Shown: positions 20,011 through 29,440 of the stretch, piece by piece
How positions within the stretch are numbered: the first letter of the stretch is position 1
Layout: each line of letters begins with the position of its first letter
NCBI GenBank assembly: GCA_001604005.1
Contig: LVAM01000005.1
Location: 86,931-150,930 of the forward strand
Source: Clostridiales bacterium Firm_07
Lineage (GTDB): Bacteria > Bacillota > Clostridia > Oscillospirales > CAG-272
Direction: 5' to 3'
DNA: 64,000 bases
Notes under the pieces: generated by a model
The model's database searches: none
Told to the model about the DNA's origin: nothing
The model's input: the letters and a program-made list of their open reading frames with translations, nothing else
Translations under genes and position numbers: made by a program

Positions 20011-20052
20011 TTCCGCCCTCCTGAACTCAAATAATAAAAACAGTTATACTGT

Positions 20053-20081
20053 ATTATAACATAAAAGTTGCGCCTTGTAAA
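20053..20081 (-). promoter_or_regulatory. Sigma-A promoter of the 11-gene minus-strand operon
   Basis: On the minus strand TTTACA (20076-20081) and TATAAT (20053-20058) are separated by 17 bases, with TGT just before the -10 (extended -10). It is the only clear promoter on this strand before 4.1 kb. Confidence 0.88.
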
Positions 20082-20184
20082 CACCCAAAGTGCCGAAAAC
20101 GCGAAATTTACGGCGATTTTTCCGCGCGGTGCCCCCGCGTTTCGCGCAAAAAACAAAAAAATTTGAAAAAATCCTCGTTTCCTC

Positions 20185-20213
20185 TTGCAAATAAGGAAAA
20201 AATATGCTATACT
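20185..20213 (+). promoter_or_regulatory. Sigma-A promoter of the rimP-nusA-infB operon
   Basis: TTGCAA (20185-20190), 17-base spacer, TATACT (20208-20213), with TGC as an extended -10. The leader to rimP is about 95 bases. Confidence 0.88.
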
Positions 20214-20312
20214 ACTTGCAGTATGGAGATTTCGGAGGGAGCGGGCCGCGCGGTTCGCTCCCCCGTTGTTTGTCGCACAAACGAGAAAAAGCGACGAAAC
20301 AAGGAGGAGAAT

Positions 20313-20780
20313 ATGGCTTCTGCCAAAACAGTTTGCGACACGGTCCGCACCGCAATCGAGCCGATCGCGGCGGGTCTCGGACTTACCCTGTGGGATGTGG
20401 AATTCGTCAAAGAGGGCGCGCGGCAGGTCCTGCGCGTTACCATCGACAAAGCAAGCGGCGTTACCATCGACGATTGCGAGCAGATGCACCGCGCCATTGA
20501 TCCCGTTCTTGACGAATTGGATCCCATCGACGTCCCGTATCATCTCGAAGTCAGCTCCCCCGGGGTGGAGCGCGAATTGCGCACCGACGCGCATATCGAC
20601 GCGTTTGTCGGAGAGCGCGTAAGCGTGCGGCTTTTTGCCCCCGTGGACGGCAAAAAACGCTTGGAAGGCATTTTGCGGGGGCGCGGCGAGAACGGCGAGA
20701 TTTTGCTTGAAGCGGGAGCGCAAATGCTGACGCTGCCGCGTGCCGGCGTCGCCAAAATACAAACTGTGTTTGATTTTTAA
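20313..20780 (+). CDS. rimP: Ribosome maturation factor RimP
   Basis: 155 residues from the ATG at 20313, preceded by a strong aaggagga. A longer in-frame start would begin upstream of the promoter's -35 region and is rejected. RimP helps mature the 30S subunit. Family features are LTLWDVEFVKEG near the N-terminus, IDDCEQMHRAIDPVLD and YHLEVSSPGVERELR. It is the first gene of the standard rimP-nusA-ylxR-L7Ae-infB operon. Confidence 0.96.
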   Translation: MASAKTVCDTVRTAIEPIAAGLGLTLWDVEFVKEGARQVLRVTIDKASGVTIDDCEQMHRAIDPVLDELDPIDVPYHLEVSSPGVERELRTDAHIDAFVGERVSVRLFAPVDGKKRLEGILRGRGENGEILLEAGAQMLTLPRAGVAKIQTVFDF

Positions 20781-20809
20781 CCAACTCATCAAGAGGAAAG
20801 GATAAAACT

Positions 20810-21850
20810 ATGAGCAAGAAGAGCAACAAGGAATCGGTCGTCAACGCCCTGCAACTGTTGGAGCGTGAAAAAGGGATCCCGCAGTCGTATATGCTGGAAA
20901 AGATCGAAGCGGCACTGGTCTCGGCATATCATAAAGAGTATGGAAACAATGCCGACGTGCGCATCGAATTTGACGCCGAAAAAGACGACATTCGGGTTTT
21001 CCAGCAAAAGACCGTCGTGGAAGAAGTGACCGACGAGGAAAAGGAAATCTCGCTTGCCGACGCGAAAAAGATCAGCCGCCGCAACACGCTCGGCAAACTG
21101 ATCGAGATCCGCGTCGATCCCGAAAACTTCCGCCGTCTTTCCACCGCCGCCGCCAAATCGGTGATCATTCAGGGTATCCGCGAGGGCGAGCGTATGGTGA
21201 TGCAGGAAGCGTATGAAAATCAGCGCGACGAGATCCTGACCGCCACGGTGAGCAAAGTGGATCCGGTGAGCGGCAACGTGGTGCTGGAAACCGGAAACGG
21301 CCGCGCGGTGCTCTTGCACAGCGAGCAGATCCCGGGCGAGGATTTCGTTGTGGGCGACCACATCAAAGTTTTCGTGATGGAAGTCAACAAAGAAGCGCGC
21401 GGGCCGCTTGTCACGCTGTCGCGCTGCCACGCGGGACTTGTGCGCCGTCTCTTTGAACTGGAAGTGCCGGAGATCGCCGACGGCGTGGTTTTGGTAAAAG
21501 GCGTTTCGAGAGAAGCGGGCGTGCGCAGCAAAGTTGCCGTTGCCTCCCGCGATGAAAACGTTGATCCCGTGGGTGCCTGCATCGGCAACCGCGGTATGCG
21601 TATTGCCGGTATCGTGGACGAACTGCGCGGAGAAAAGATCGACATTATCCCGTACAGCGACGTTCCGGAAGAGTATGTTGCCGCCGCGCTTGCTCCCGCA
21701 AGAGTCAACTCGGTGGAGATGACGGGCGAGCGCGCCTGCCGCGTTTTGGTCGATCCCGATCAACTTTCTCTTGCCATCGGCAGAGAGGGACTCAACGCGC
21801 GTCTTGCCGCGCGTCTGACGGGCTACAAAATCGACATTAAGGCCGAATAA
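20810..21850 (+). CDS. nusA: Transcription termination/antitermination factor NusA
   Basis: 346 residues, the short Firmicutes form lacking C-terminal acidic repeats. The N-terminal RNA polymerase-binding domain (about 1-125) is followed by S1 (about 135-200) and two KH domains (VGACIGNRGMRI near 258, LAIGREGLNARLAARL near 324). It controls pausing and termination. Aggaaagg precedes the start. Confidence 0.97.
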   Translation: MSKKSNKESVVNALQLLEREKGIPQSYMLEKIEAALVSAYHKEYGNNADVRIEFDAEKDDIRVFQQKTVVEEVTDEEKEISLADAKKISRRNTLGKLIEIRVDPENFRRLSTAAAKSVIIQGIREGERMVMQEAYENQRDEILTATVSKVDPVSGNVVLETGNGRAVLLHSEQIPGEDFVVGDHIKVFVMEVNKEARGPLVTLSRCHAGLVRRLFELEVPEIADGVVLVKGVSREAGVRSKVAVASRDENVDPVGACIGNRGMRIAGIVDELRGEKIDIIPYSDVPEEYVAAALAPARVNSVEMTGERACRVLVDPDQLSLAIGREGLNARLAARLTGYKIDIKAE

Positions 21851-21870
21851 GTGCCCAAACGGTATTGAAA

Positions 21871-22146
21871 ATGGAGCAAAAAAAGAAAAAGATCCCCGAG
21901 CGGCAGTGCCTTGGTTGCGGCGTGCACAGACCGAAGAGCGAAATGCTCCGCGTGGTGCGTGCTCCCGACGGTGAAGTGTCGCTTGATTTCACCGGCAAAA
22001 AATCCGGTCGCGGCGCCTATATCTGCCCGGACGTTGCGTGTTTTCGCAAGGCGCGCCGCGCCCGTCGCTTATCCGGAGCGCTGGAATGCGAGGTCCCGGA
22101 GAGCGTCTGGGACGCGATGGAGGCGGAAATTGAGCGACGCGGATAA
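21871..22146 (+). CDS. rnpM: RnpM/YlxR family RNA-binding protein
   Basis: 91 residues. The start is taken as ATG 21871; TTG at 21865 is possible, and neither has a strong ribosome site. It has the YlxR signature: ERQCLGCGVHRPKSEMLRVV, then GRGAYICPDVACF. In Bacillus the homologue (RnpM) binds the RNase P RNA and modulates its activity. It lies between nusA and the L7Ae-like gene as usual, overlapping the latter by 17 bases. Confidence 0.92.
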   Translation: MEQKKKKIPERQCLGCGVHRPKSEMLRVVRAPDGEVSLDFTGKKSGRGAYICPDVACFRKARRARRLSGALECEVPESVWDAMEAEIERRG

Positions 22147-22477
22147 AACCGAAAAGATTTTGGGTTATCTCGGCCTTGCCGCCAAGGCAGGCAAGGCGAT
22201 CGCGGGCGTTCCTCTTATCCGTGCCGCGCTCTCGCGCGGGCGCGGCGACAAGCCGCTCCTCATCGTGCGCGCCGCGGACAGCGCCGAAAACTCGACCGTG
22301 CGCGTCGAGAATTGCGCCGCGTTTTACGGCGTGCCGCTGCTCGTCGTAGAGGCAAGCACGGAGCGGCTCGCAAGGGCGGTGGGAAAGCGAAACGCCGCCG
22401 TGGCGGCGGTCGGTGTGTGCGACGAACATCTCGCAAAAGCGATCCTGCAACTGCAAAAAACGGACATTTCAATCTGA
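22130..22477 (+). CDS. L7Ae-family ribosomal/kink-turn-binding protein (YlxQ-like)
   Basis: 115 residues from a TTG start at 22130, chosen because ggagg lies 6 bases upstream and homologues begin near KILGYLGLAAKAGK. That segment and the later GKRNAAVAAVGVCDEHLAKAI are typical of the L7Ae/L30e fold, which binds RNA kink-turns. It overlaps the rnpM end by 17 bases, implying coupled translation. It is followed by infB as in other Firmicutes. Confidence 0.88.
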   Translation: MSDADKTEKILGYLGLAAKAGKAIAGVPLIRAALSRGRGDKPLLIVRAADSAENSTVRVENCAAFYGVPLLVVEASTERLARAVGKRNAAVAAVGVCDEHLAKAILQLQKTDISI

Positions 22478-22484
22478 TAAAAGG

Positions 22485-22506
22485 AAAATCCCGACGGCGG
22501 GATTTT
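22485..22506 (+). other. Short hairpin in the L7Ae-infB gap
   Basis: 9-bp inverted repeat (22485-22493 with 22498-22506) and a 4-base loop, ending in TTTT. It may act as a weak attenuator before infB. The T-run is too short to call it a full terminator. Confidence 0.45.
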
Positions 22507-22568
22507 CAGCGGTAAAGAACAATCATTTGTAGCGCGTTCCGTCGGACTCGGAGCGCGAGGGAGGAAAT

Positions 22569-25292
22569 ATGGCATATAAAATCAATCAACTCGCAAAGGA
22601 TTTCGGCATCAAGAGCAAAGAGATCACCGAACTGATGACGGCGCACGGCTTTGAGTGCAAAACCACGCAAAAGGCGTTGGAGCCGGTCGAATTCGACGTT
22701 GTTTTTGAAACTCTGACGCGGAAAGCACAGATCAAAAACATCGACGATTATCTCTTCGGGGATACCTATATCCCGACCAAAGCGCCCGAAAAGGCGGCAA
22801 AAGCGCCCAAAAAGGCGGAAAAAGGGCCGGAGAAGGTCGAAACCCCCGTTGCCGAAACCGCGCCTGCCGTTAAAGAGTCGGCGGCGCAAAAGGAGGTCGC
22901 TTCCGCACCGGTTTCTCCCGCCCCCGCGGCAAAAGCGACGCCCGAACCCGAAAAGAGCGCAAGCGAGGCGAAGTCCGCGCCCGCCGCTCCCGCGCGCCCC
23001 GCGCCCCGCACGTATAATATTCCGCAAAATCTGCGCGCAACGATGCAGCGCCCCGCCGCTCCCACCACGGGCGCGACGCAAAACCGTGCGCCTTCCTCTT
23101 TCGCACCGCGCACCGCGCCGATGGGCGATCGCCCGCCGCGCGCGCCGTTTGACCGCGCGGGTGCTTTCGGCGGCGCACGCCCCGCGCCTTCCGCGCCCCA
23201 GCGTTCGCAGCGCCCGCAAAATAAAGGAAACGGCGGTTTCCGCGACAAGGACGAGGGGGGCGGACGCATTCCGCGCGAACATTTCCAAGTGCAGGCGATC
23301 GTGCGCGGTCAGACGCCCAAAGGCGTCAGCGCGCAAAAAACGCGCGGCACGCGTATCGTCGATATGCGCGGATCAAGTGTGGATCTTTCCAAATACGACG
23401 AGCGCCTTGACAGTTTCGTGCCCGACGCCGTGCGCGACGCGCGCGGCGGCAACCAACGCTTCAAAAAACAGCAGGTCGGCACGCACGCGATGACCTCCGG
23501 CAAGCGCGGAAAGGGGCAAAAATCCGCCGCGCCCGCTACCAAACAGGCGTCGCGCGTCACGCTTCCCGATGAGATCACGGTGGGCGAACTTGCCTCCCGT
23601 ATGAAAATATCCCCCGCAACGGTCGTCAAAAAACTGATGGAGATCGGTATGATGGCGACGATGAACCAAACCATCGATTATGATACCGCGTATCTCATCG
23701 CCTCCGAACTCGGCGTGGAAGCCACGCACGAGGTGGTGGTCAGCATCGAGGATAAACTCTTCGAGGCGACCGAGGACAGCGCGGAAGAATTGGAAGAACG
23801 CGCGCCCGTCGTGTGCGTGATGGGTCACGTCGACCACGGCAAGACCTCGCTGCTCGACGCCATTCGTCACACGCACGTGACCTCGGGCGAAGCGGGCGGC
23901 ATCACCCAGCATATCGGCGCTTACCGCGTCAAAATCAAGGGGCGTGACATTACCTTCCTTGACACCCCCGGCCACGAAGCGTTTACCGCGATGCGTGCCC
24001 GCGGCGCGCAAGCCACCGACATTGCGATCCTGGTCGTGGCGGCGGACGACGGTATTATGCCGCAGACCGTTGAGGCGATCAACCACGCCAAAGCGGCGGG
24101 CGTCGATATCATCGTCGCCATCAATAAAATGGATAAACCCACCGCCAATCCCGATCTCGTCAAGCAGTCGCTGACCAACTACAACCTCGTTCCCGAGGAG
24201 TGGGGCGGCGACGTCATCTGCGTGCCGGTCTCGGCGCTGACGGGAATGGGCATCGACGATCTTTTGGAGAGCGTCTTGCTTGTGGCGGATATGAAAGAAT
24301 TGAAAGCCAACCCCAACCGCCGCGCGAAAGGTATCATCATCGAATCCAAACTGGATAAAGGTTGCGGTCCCGTCGCCACCGTGCTGGTGCAAAACGGCAC
24401 GCTCCGCGCCGGCGATATCGTCATCGCGGGCACGGCGGTCGGTCGTGTGCGCACGATGAAAGACCACACGGGCAGGCTCGTAAAAGAAGCGGGTCCCTCG
24501 GTGCCGGTGGAGATCGTCGGTCTTGCCGAAGTGCCGGAAGCCGGCGACGAATTTGCGGCGGTCGAGGACGAGAGAATGGCAAGGACCCTTGCCGATCAGC
24601 GCCGCGCCACCGCGAAAGAAGAGGGCTTCAAAGCCAACGCGCGCGCCAACCTCAACGATTTGTTTGCGCAGATCTCGGAGGGCGTCAAGGAACTCAACAT
24701 CATCGTCAAAGCTGACGTGGCGGGCTCCGCCGAAGCGGTGAAGCAGTCGCTGGAAAAGATCTCCAACGAAGAAGTGAAAGTCAACGTCATTCACGCGGCG
24801 GTGGGCGGTATCATCGAGGGCGACGTGATGCTCGCGGCGGCTTCCAACGCCATCATCGTCGGTTTCAACGTGCGTCCCGATAAGGCGGCGATGGATTCCG
24901 CCGAGCGACAGAAAGTGGACATTCGCACCTACCGCATCATTTACGAGTGCATCGAGGAGATCACCGCCGCGATGAAAGGTATGCTTGCGCCCAAATTCCG
25001 CGAGGCGATCCTCGGACACGCGGAAGTGCGGCAGACCATCCACGTGCCGAACGTCGGTTTTATCGCCGGCTCTTACGTGCGAGACGGCAAGATCACCCGC
25101 GCGTCTCAGATCCGCGTACTGCGCGACGGCGTTGTGATCTTTGAGGATAAGATCGCTTCTTTGCGCCGTTTCAAGGACGACGTGCGCGAGGTGGCGGACG
25201 GTTACGAGTGCGGTATCGCGCTGGAAAGATTCAACGATATCAAAGAGGGCGATATTCTGGAAGCCTTCGTGATGGAGGAAATTCAGCAATAA
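22569..25292 (+). CDS. infB: Translation initiation factor IF-2
   Basis: 907 residues. An IF2_N domain at the start and a second near 330-385 flank a long Ala/Pro/Lys-rich linker (about 75-230). The G domain has [16 protein letters not shown] (about 416), DTPGHEAF and NKMD. Domains II, III and C-terminal IV follow. IF-2 delivers initiator tRNA to the ribosome. Agggagga lies 5 bases before the ATG. The usual followers rbfA and truB are absent; a Nudix gene follows. Confidence 0.98.
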   Translation: MAYKINQLAKDFGIKSKEITELMTAHGFECKTTQKALEPVEFDVVFETLTRKAQIKNIDDYLFGDTYIPTKAPEKAAKAPKKAEKGPEKVETPVAETAPAVKESAAQKEVASAPVSPAPAAKATPEPEKSASEAKSAPAAPARPAPRTYNIPQNLRATMQRPAAPTTGATQNRAPSSFAPRTAPMGDRPPRAPFDRAGAFGGARPAPSAPQRSQRPQNKGNGGFRDKDEGGGRIPREHFQVQAIVRGQTPKGVSAQKTRGTRIVDMRGSSVDLSKYDERLDSFVPDAVRDARGGNQRFKKQQVGTHAMTSGKRGKGQKSAAPATKQASRVTLPDEITVGELASRMKISPATVVKKLMEIGMMATMNQTIDYDTAYLIASELGVEATHEVVVSIEDKLFEATEDSAEELEERAPVVCVMGHVDHGKTSLLDAIRHTHVTSGEAGGITQHIGAYRVKIKGRDITFLDTPGHEAFTAMRARGAQATDIAILVVAADDGIMPQTVEAINHAKAAGVDIIVAINKMDKPTANPDLVKQSLTNYNLVPEEWGGDVICVPVSALTGMGIDDLLESVLLVADMKELKANPNRRAKGIIIESKLDKGCGPVATVLVQNGTLRAGDIVIAGTAVGRVRTMKDHTGRLVKEAGPSVPVEIVGLAEVPEAGDEFAAVEDERMARTLADQRRATAKEEGFKANARANLNDLFAQISEGVKELNIIVKADVAGSAEAVKQSLEKISNEEVKVNVIHAAVGGIIEGDVMLAAASNAIIVGFNVRPDKAAMDSAERQKVDIRTYRIIYECIEEITAAMKGMLAPKFREAILGHAEVRQTIHVPNVGFIAGSYVRDGKITRASQIRVLRDGVVIFEDKIASLRRFKDDVREVADGYECGIALERFNDIKEGDILEAFVMEEIQQ

Positions 25293-25320
25293 AGATTGCA
25301 ATTTCCGAAAGGAGGTTTCA

Positions 25321-25746
25321 ATGGTCTGGGAAAAATCTTGCGGTGCGTTGGTTTTGCGCCGCGAAGGCGACAAATACTATGTGTTGATGATCCGCCACAA
25401 GCAAAAGGGCAATCGCTCTTTTCCGAAAGGACATATGGAAGAGGGCGAGAGCGAATACACGACGGCGCTGCGCGAGGTGATGGAAGAGACCTCTTCCCGC
25501 GTGGCGATCGTTTCGGATTTTCGCGCGACGGTGGAATACAGCCCCTCGCCGGGCGTGATGAAAGAGGTCGTATATTTTCTCGCGTTTACCACCGATCCGA
25601 CCATTCGCCCGCGTGAGGGCGAGATCGCCGAGGTGGAGTGGATCCCGCTGGAAGAGGCAGAAGCGAGCCTTGCGCACGAAAACGACAAAACGGTATTTCG
25701 TGCGGCAATGGAGCGTATGCAGCGAATGACTTGCGCGATCAAATAA
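25321..25746 (+). CDS. Nudix hydrolase, Ap4A-hydrolase-like
   Basis: 141 residues. The Nudix box runs from about 39: GHMEEGESEYTTALREVMEE, with the catalytic REVxEE intact and the usual late Gly replaced by Ser. The N-terminal SCGALVLRREGDKYYVLMI and FPKGHMEEGE are typical of diadenosine tetraphosphatase-type Nudix enzymes. The substrate is not provable from sequence. Aaaggagg precedes the start, 28 bases after infB, so it is likely in the infB transcript. Confidence 0.87.
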   Translation: MVWEKSCGALVLRREGDKYYVLMIRHKQKGNRSFPKGHMEEGESEYTTALREVMEETSSRVAIVSDFRATVEYSPSPGVMKEVVYFLAFTTDPTIRPREGEIAEVEWIPLEEAEASLAHENDKTVFRAAMERMQRMTCAIK

Positions 25747-25775
25747 AAAAGCCGTTTTTGCGGCGGGAGGAAAGA

Positions 25776-25910
25776 ATGAAAGAGCGTTATCAAAAACCGT
25801 CAGCCCTGATTCTCCCCTTGTTTTCCGTCGATGTGATCGCCACGTCGCCGGGCGGGGGAAGCAGCGTGACGCCGAATCCGGACCCCGCGCTGCCGGATAT
25901 CGACTGGTAA
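25776..25910 (+). CDS. 44-residue peptide with KP-x-DVIATS-like N-terminus
   Basis: A very short gene with a strong ribosome site (gggagg, 6 bases before ATG). It reads MKERYQKPSALILPLFSVD, then VIATSPGGGSS, then a Pro/Asp-rich end finishing in DIDW. Many gut Clostridia encode small peptides with a YxKPx...DVIATS-type start, which I recall but cannot verify here; their function is unknown. There is no signal peptide and no cysteine. It follows the Nudix gene by 29 bases and precedes the LRR lipoprotein by 64. Confidence 0.62.
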   Translation: MKERYQKPSALILPLFSVDVIATSPGGGSSVTPNPDPALPDIDW

Positions 25911-25974
25911 AAACCAAACGCGAAATGTTTTCAAAGATCCGACAGCACCGCATTTTTCGGAAAGGAGAAAACAG

Positions 25975-26658
25975 ATGAAACGCAGATTGCAAAAGATTTT
26001 GATTTTATGCCTTGCCGTGTGTTTGACGGCGTTTGCCTTTGCCGCGTGTAAAGAAAAAACCGACACGCCGCCCGTCAACAACAACGTGAGCGACGCGTCA
26101 AACGGCAACACGCCGCCCGTTTCGCCGCCCGCCTATACGCAAAATCTCACCTACGTGCTGAACGGCGAAGGGACGGGATATATCGTCAGCAAAGGCAGCG
26201 TGGCGGGAGGCGATATCGTCATTCCGTCCGAATATGCCGGTTTGCCGATCGTGGGCATCGGCTCGTTTACGCAATGCGATCCCACAAGCGTAACGATCCC
26301 GGCGAGCGTAAGGAGCATCGAGGCAAACGCGTTTTACGGCTGCACACACCTGCGCACGGTCACTTTTGCCGAGGGCAGTCAGCTTGCCGGTATCGGCAAC
26401 GCCGCGTTTATGTATTGCATAGACCTTGCAGAGATCGTGATCCCGTCGGGCGTGACAAGCATCGGCAGGAAGGCGTTTGCGGGCGATCACCACGTCAAAA
26501 TGACGCTTGCCGACGTCACTTTCGCAAACACCGCGGGGTGGTATCGGAGCAACACGGAAAATGCCGCCGAGGGTGAGGATGCCGACGTTTCGGATCCCGC
26601 CGTCAACGCAAATAATTTGAAAGAAAATTATACCGAACAATATTGGTATCGGCGATAA
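25975..26658 (+). CDS. BspA-type leucine-rich-repeat lipoprotein
   Basis: 227 residues. The signal peptide ends in lipobox FAAC (Cys25), then a Pro/Asn-rich spacer. Residues about 55-180 contain BspA/LRR_5-type repeats, for example IVIPSEYAGLPIVGIGSF, VTIPASVRSIEANAFYGC and IVIPSGVTSIGRKAFAG. Such proteins sit on the cell surface and often bind host or other proteins. A strong terminator follows. Ggaaaggag precedes the start. Confidence 0.85.
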   Translation: MKRRLQKILILCLAVCLTAFAFAACKEKTDTPPVNNNVSDASNGNTPPVSPPAYTQNLTYVLNGEGTGYIVSKGSVAGGDIVIPSEYAGLPIVGIGSFTQCDPTSVTIPASVRSIEANAFYGCTHLRTVTFAEGSQLAGIGNAAFMYCIDLAEIVIPSGVTSIGRKAFAGDHHVKMTLADVTFANTAGWYRSNTENAAEGEDADVSDPAVNANNLKENYTEQYWYRR

Positions 26659-26683
26659 TGATCGCGCGATTTTGTATCAAAAG

Positions 26684-26713
26684 AAAAAAGCACACCATAT
26701 GGTGTGCTTTTTT
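26684..26713. terminator. Bidirectional terminator between LRR lipoprotein and asd
   Basis: Perfect 30-base palindrome (26684-26698 with 26699-26713), A6 on one side and T6 on the other. It serves both converging genes. Confidence 0.92.
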
Positions 26714-26739
26714 CATATTTTGCCTTGCGTTTCGACGCG

Positions 26740-27822
26740 TCAGATCTCGTCGAAATAGCCCTCTTTTTCCAGCAATTCGGCGATGAGCACCGCGCCGCCC
26801 GCCGCGCCGCGGAGCGTGTTGTGCGACAGCCCCACGAACTTCCAGTCAAAGAGCGTGTCTTCGCGCAGTCTGCCCACCGTCACGCCCATACCGCCGTAAA
26901 TATCGCGGTCAAGCGCCGCCTGCGGGCGGTTGTCTTCCTCAAAATAGGTGACGAATTGCGCGGGCGCGTGGGGGAGTTTCAGCGCCTGCGGCTTGCCCGA
27001 AAAGTTTTTCCAGGCGTCAAGGATCTGCTCTTTGGTGGGCTTTTTGCGGAACTTGACAAACACCGCCGCCGTGTGACCGTCCGTCACCGGCACGCGGATG
27101 CATTGCGTGGTGATGACCGGTTCTTTGGCTTTCACGATCTCGCCGTTTTCCACTTTGCCCCAAACGCGCAACGGCTCCTGTTCGCTCTTTTCTTCCTCGC
27201 CGCCGATAAAGGGGATCACGTTGTCGATCATTTCGGGCCATTCGCGGAAGGTTTTGCCCGCGCCCGAGATCGCCTGATAGGTGGTGGCGACCACTTCGTA
27301 AGGTTCAAATTGAAGCAGGGGCGTCAGCGCAGGAACGTACGATTGAATGGAGCAATTCGGCTTGACGGCGATAAAGCCGCGCTTGGTGCCGAGCCGCTTT
27401 CTTTGCGCCGCGATCACGGCAAGATGCGCGTCGTTGATCTCCGGGATCACCATCGGCACGTCGGGCGTCCAACGGTGCGCGGAGTTGTTGGAAACAACGG
27501 GGATCTCGGCGCGCGCGTAGGCTTCTTCCAGGGCGCGGATCTCCTCTTTTTTCATATTGACGGCGCAGAAAACCACGCTGCATTTTTCTTTCATCGCCGC
27601 GATATCGGCGGCGTCGATCACCACCATATCGGCAAACTGTTCCGGCATCGGCGTTTGCAGTTTCCAGCGCGATCCCACCGCTTCTTTATAGGTTTTTCCG
27701 GCAGAATTGGCGGAGGCGGCAAGCGCGGTCACTTCAAAATACGGATGGTCCGAAAGCAGTGTGAGAAATCTCTGCCCCACCATACCCGTCGCGCCGATCA
27801 CGCCTACTTTCCGTTTCGTCAT
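26740..27822 (-). CDS. asd: Aspartate-semialdehyde dehydrogenase
   Basis: 360 residues, the length of the archaeal/fungal-like class of Asd. It reduces aspartyl phosphate in the lysine, threonine, methionine and diaminopimelate pathway. The Rossmann motif [13 protein letters not shown] is at 7-19. The catalytic Cys lies in [12 protein letters not shown] (about 155). Gaggtg precedes the ATG. It has its own promoter and a terminator, so it is probably monocistronic. Confidence 0.95.
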   Translation of the reverse strand: MTKRKVGVIGATGMVGQRFLTLLSDHPYFEVTALAASANSAGKTYKEAVGSRWKLQTPMPEQFADMVVIDAADIAAMKEKCSVVFCAVNMKKEEIRALEEAYARAEIPVVSNNSAHRWTPDVPMVIPEINDAHLAVIAAQRKRLGTKRGFIAVKPNCSIQSYVPALTPLLQFEPYEVVATTYQAISGAGKTFREWPEMIDNVIPFIGGEEEKSEQEPLRVWGKVENGEIVKAKEPVITTQCIRVPVTDGHTAAVFVKFRKKPTKEQILDAWKNFSGKPQALKLPHAPAQFVTYFEEDNRPQAALDRDIYGGMGVTVGRLREDTLFDWKFVGLSHNTLRGAAGGAVLIAELLEKEGYFDEI

Positions 27823-27856
27823 TCAAAACACCTCGTTTTCAAGAAGAATTGAGCAT

Positions 27857-27885
27857 ATTTTATCATAAGATCATACTAAAATCAA
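27857..27885 (-). promoter_or_regulatory. Promoter of asd
   Basis: Minus strand: TTGATT (27880-27885), 17-base spacer, TAAAAT (27857-27862). Confidence 0.7.
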
Positions 27886-27903
27886 GGGATTTGCGCAATT
27901 TTT

Positions 27904-28782
27904 TCATTTTTCGCCTTTTTTCTCGCAAAGGAGGCGGTAAAGTTCGCTTTTCGGTATACCGCACTCGCGCGCCGCCGCCTTGATGGCGTCCATACGCGAA
28001 AGGCCGTTGTTCTCATAATATGCGACCGCTTCTTCAGGTGCGCGAAAGGCTTTCGGCGCGGTCGCTTTGTCCCCTTCGATCACCAACACGTATTCGCCGC
28101 GCGGCTCCTTTTCGGCGTAGATCGCCGCCGCTTCGCCCAGTGTCACGCGCAGTACTTCCTCGTTCTTTTTGGTTAGTTCACGGCACAGCGCCGCGCGGCG
28201 TTCGGGCGAGAGCGCCGCGCAAAGGTCCGCGAGCGTGCTTTTCAGTTTGTGCGGTGCTTCGTAGACGATCATCGTGTCGGTCACCGTGGCAAGGCGCGCA
28301 AGGCGTTCCCGCCGTTTGGCGCGCTCCACGGGGAGAAAACCCTCAAAATAAAAATGCGCGGTGGAGAGACCCGAAAGCGTCAGCGCCGTGACGGCGGCGC
28401 AGGCGCCGGGGAGCGACGTCACGGGTATGCCCGCCGCGGCGCAGAGCGCCACAAGGTCCTCGCCGGGGTCGCTGACGGCGGGCGTACCCGCGTCGGTGAC
28501 GAGCGCGCACGCTTCTCCCGCTTCAAGACGGCGCAAGATCTGTGCGCCGCGCTCCTTTTTGTTGTGTTCGTGATAGGAGACCATCGGGCGGGAAATGCCC
28601 AGCAACGTGAGCAGTTTTCCGGTGTTGCGCGTGTCCTCGGCGGCGATAAAATCCACTTCGGAGAGCACTTTGACGGCGCGTTCGCTGACGTCCGCGAGAT
28701 TGCCGATCGGCGTGGCGACAAGATAGAGCGTGCCGCCGCGGATCGCGTTTTTTTCTTCACTGTTTTGGGTTTTGAGGGGCAT
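27904..28782 (-). CDS. rsmI: 16S rRNA (cytidine(1402)-2'-O)-methyltransferase RsmI
   Basis: 292 residues from the ATG at 28782, with aaaggag 8 bases upstream. A longer frame exists but lacks such a site. It methylates the ribose of C1402 in 16S rRNA. Family motifs are LVATPIGNLADVSERAV, AAEDTRNTGKLL, SYHEHN, DAGTPAVSDPGEDLV and PGACAAVTAL. A C-terminal helix-turn-helix-like extension (KSELYRLLCEKKG) is present, as in many Firmicutes. Confidence 0.96.
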   Translation of the reverse strand: MPLKTQNSEEKNAIRGGTLYLVATPIGNLADVSERAVKVLSEVDFIAAEDTRNTGKLLTLLGISRPMVSYHEHNKKERGAQILRRLEAGEACALVTDAGTPAVSDPGEDLVALCAAAGIPVTSLPGACAAVTALTLSGLSTAHFYFEGFLPVERAKRRERLARLATVTDTMIVYEAPHKLKSTLADLCAALSPERRAALCRELTKKNEEVLRVTLGEAAAIYAEKEPRGEYVLVIEGDKATAPKAFRAPEEAVAYYENNGLSRMDAIKAAARECGIPKSELYRLLCEKKGEK

Positions 28783-28856
28783 AGGAAAAACTCCTTTCGG
28801 CTGTGGCGCGCCGCACGGGGCGGGCATAAAATGGGAGATGAGAAAGGGGGCTTTTT

Positions 28857-29420
28857 GTGGCGATCAAAGTATATATCGACCAGGGACATAATCCCGTCAA
28901 TCCCAACGCGGGCGCGGAGGGGAACGGGCTGCGGGAGCAGGACGTCGTTTTTGAAATCGGCGTGCGCCTTGCGGCACTGCTCCGCGCCAACGGCAATTTT
29001 GAGGCGAGGCTCTCCCGCCCGACAAAGGAAACGCAGCTCGGCACTTCCACGGCGACGAGTTTGTCGACAAGGGTGCGGGAAGCCAACGACTGGGGCGCGG
29101 ATTTCTTCATCAGTTTGCATACCAACGCCTCGGACAACGCGGGCGCGACCGGTGTGGAAGCGTTCGTGTATTCCACGGCGTCGAAAGGATACCCGTTGGC
29201 GCTGGATATCGTCAATGCGCTGGAAGAGGAGACGGGGCTCTACAACAGGGGCGTTTTCGCGCGGTCGGGGCTTTACGTTCTGCGCCGCAGCGCGATGCCG
29301 GCGGTCCTTGTCGAACTCGGCTTTATCACCAACCCGCGCGACGCGCGGCTGATGAGTGAGAGCCCCGAACTTTTTGCCCGCGGTGTGTATCAGGGAATAT
29401 TGCGCTACACAGGCGTGTAA
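28857..29420 (+). CDS. N-acetylmuramoyl-L-alanine amidase (Amidase_3), no signal peptide
   Basis: 187 residues with a GTG start at 28857 after agaaaggggg. It is an Amidase_3 zinc amidase cutting between MurNAc and L-Ala: zinc-ligand His in DQGHNP (about 10), Glu in LREQD, His in SLHTNAS and the catalytic Glu in VELGFITN. It starts directly with the catalytic fold. No signal peptide, wall-binding or SH3 domain is seen, so export is unexplained. Mother-cell autolysins such as CwlC also lack signals; phage or spore lysis roles are possible. Confidence 0.9.
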   Translation: MAIKVYIDQGHNPVNPNAGAEGNGLREQDVVFEIGVRLAALLRANGNFEARLSRPTKETQLGTSTATSLSTRVREANDWGADFFISLHTNASDNAGATGVEAFVYSTASKGYPLALDIVNALEEETGLYNRGVFARSGLYVLRRSAMPAVLVELGFITNPRDARLMSESPELFARGVYQGILRYTGV

Positions 29421-29440
29421 AACGCATCACGTCAGGGCAC

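Noticed and set aside
20163..20312. Longer N-terminus for rimP
   Set aside because: It would begin upstream of the -35 box of the promoter and lacks family similarity; the ATG at 20313 has a strong ribosome site.
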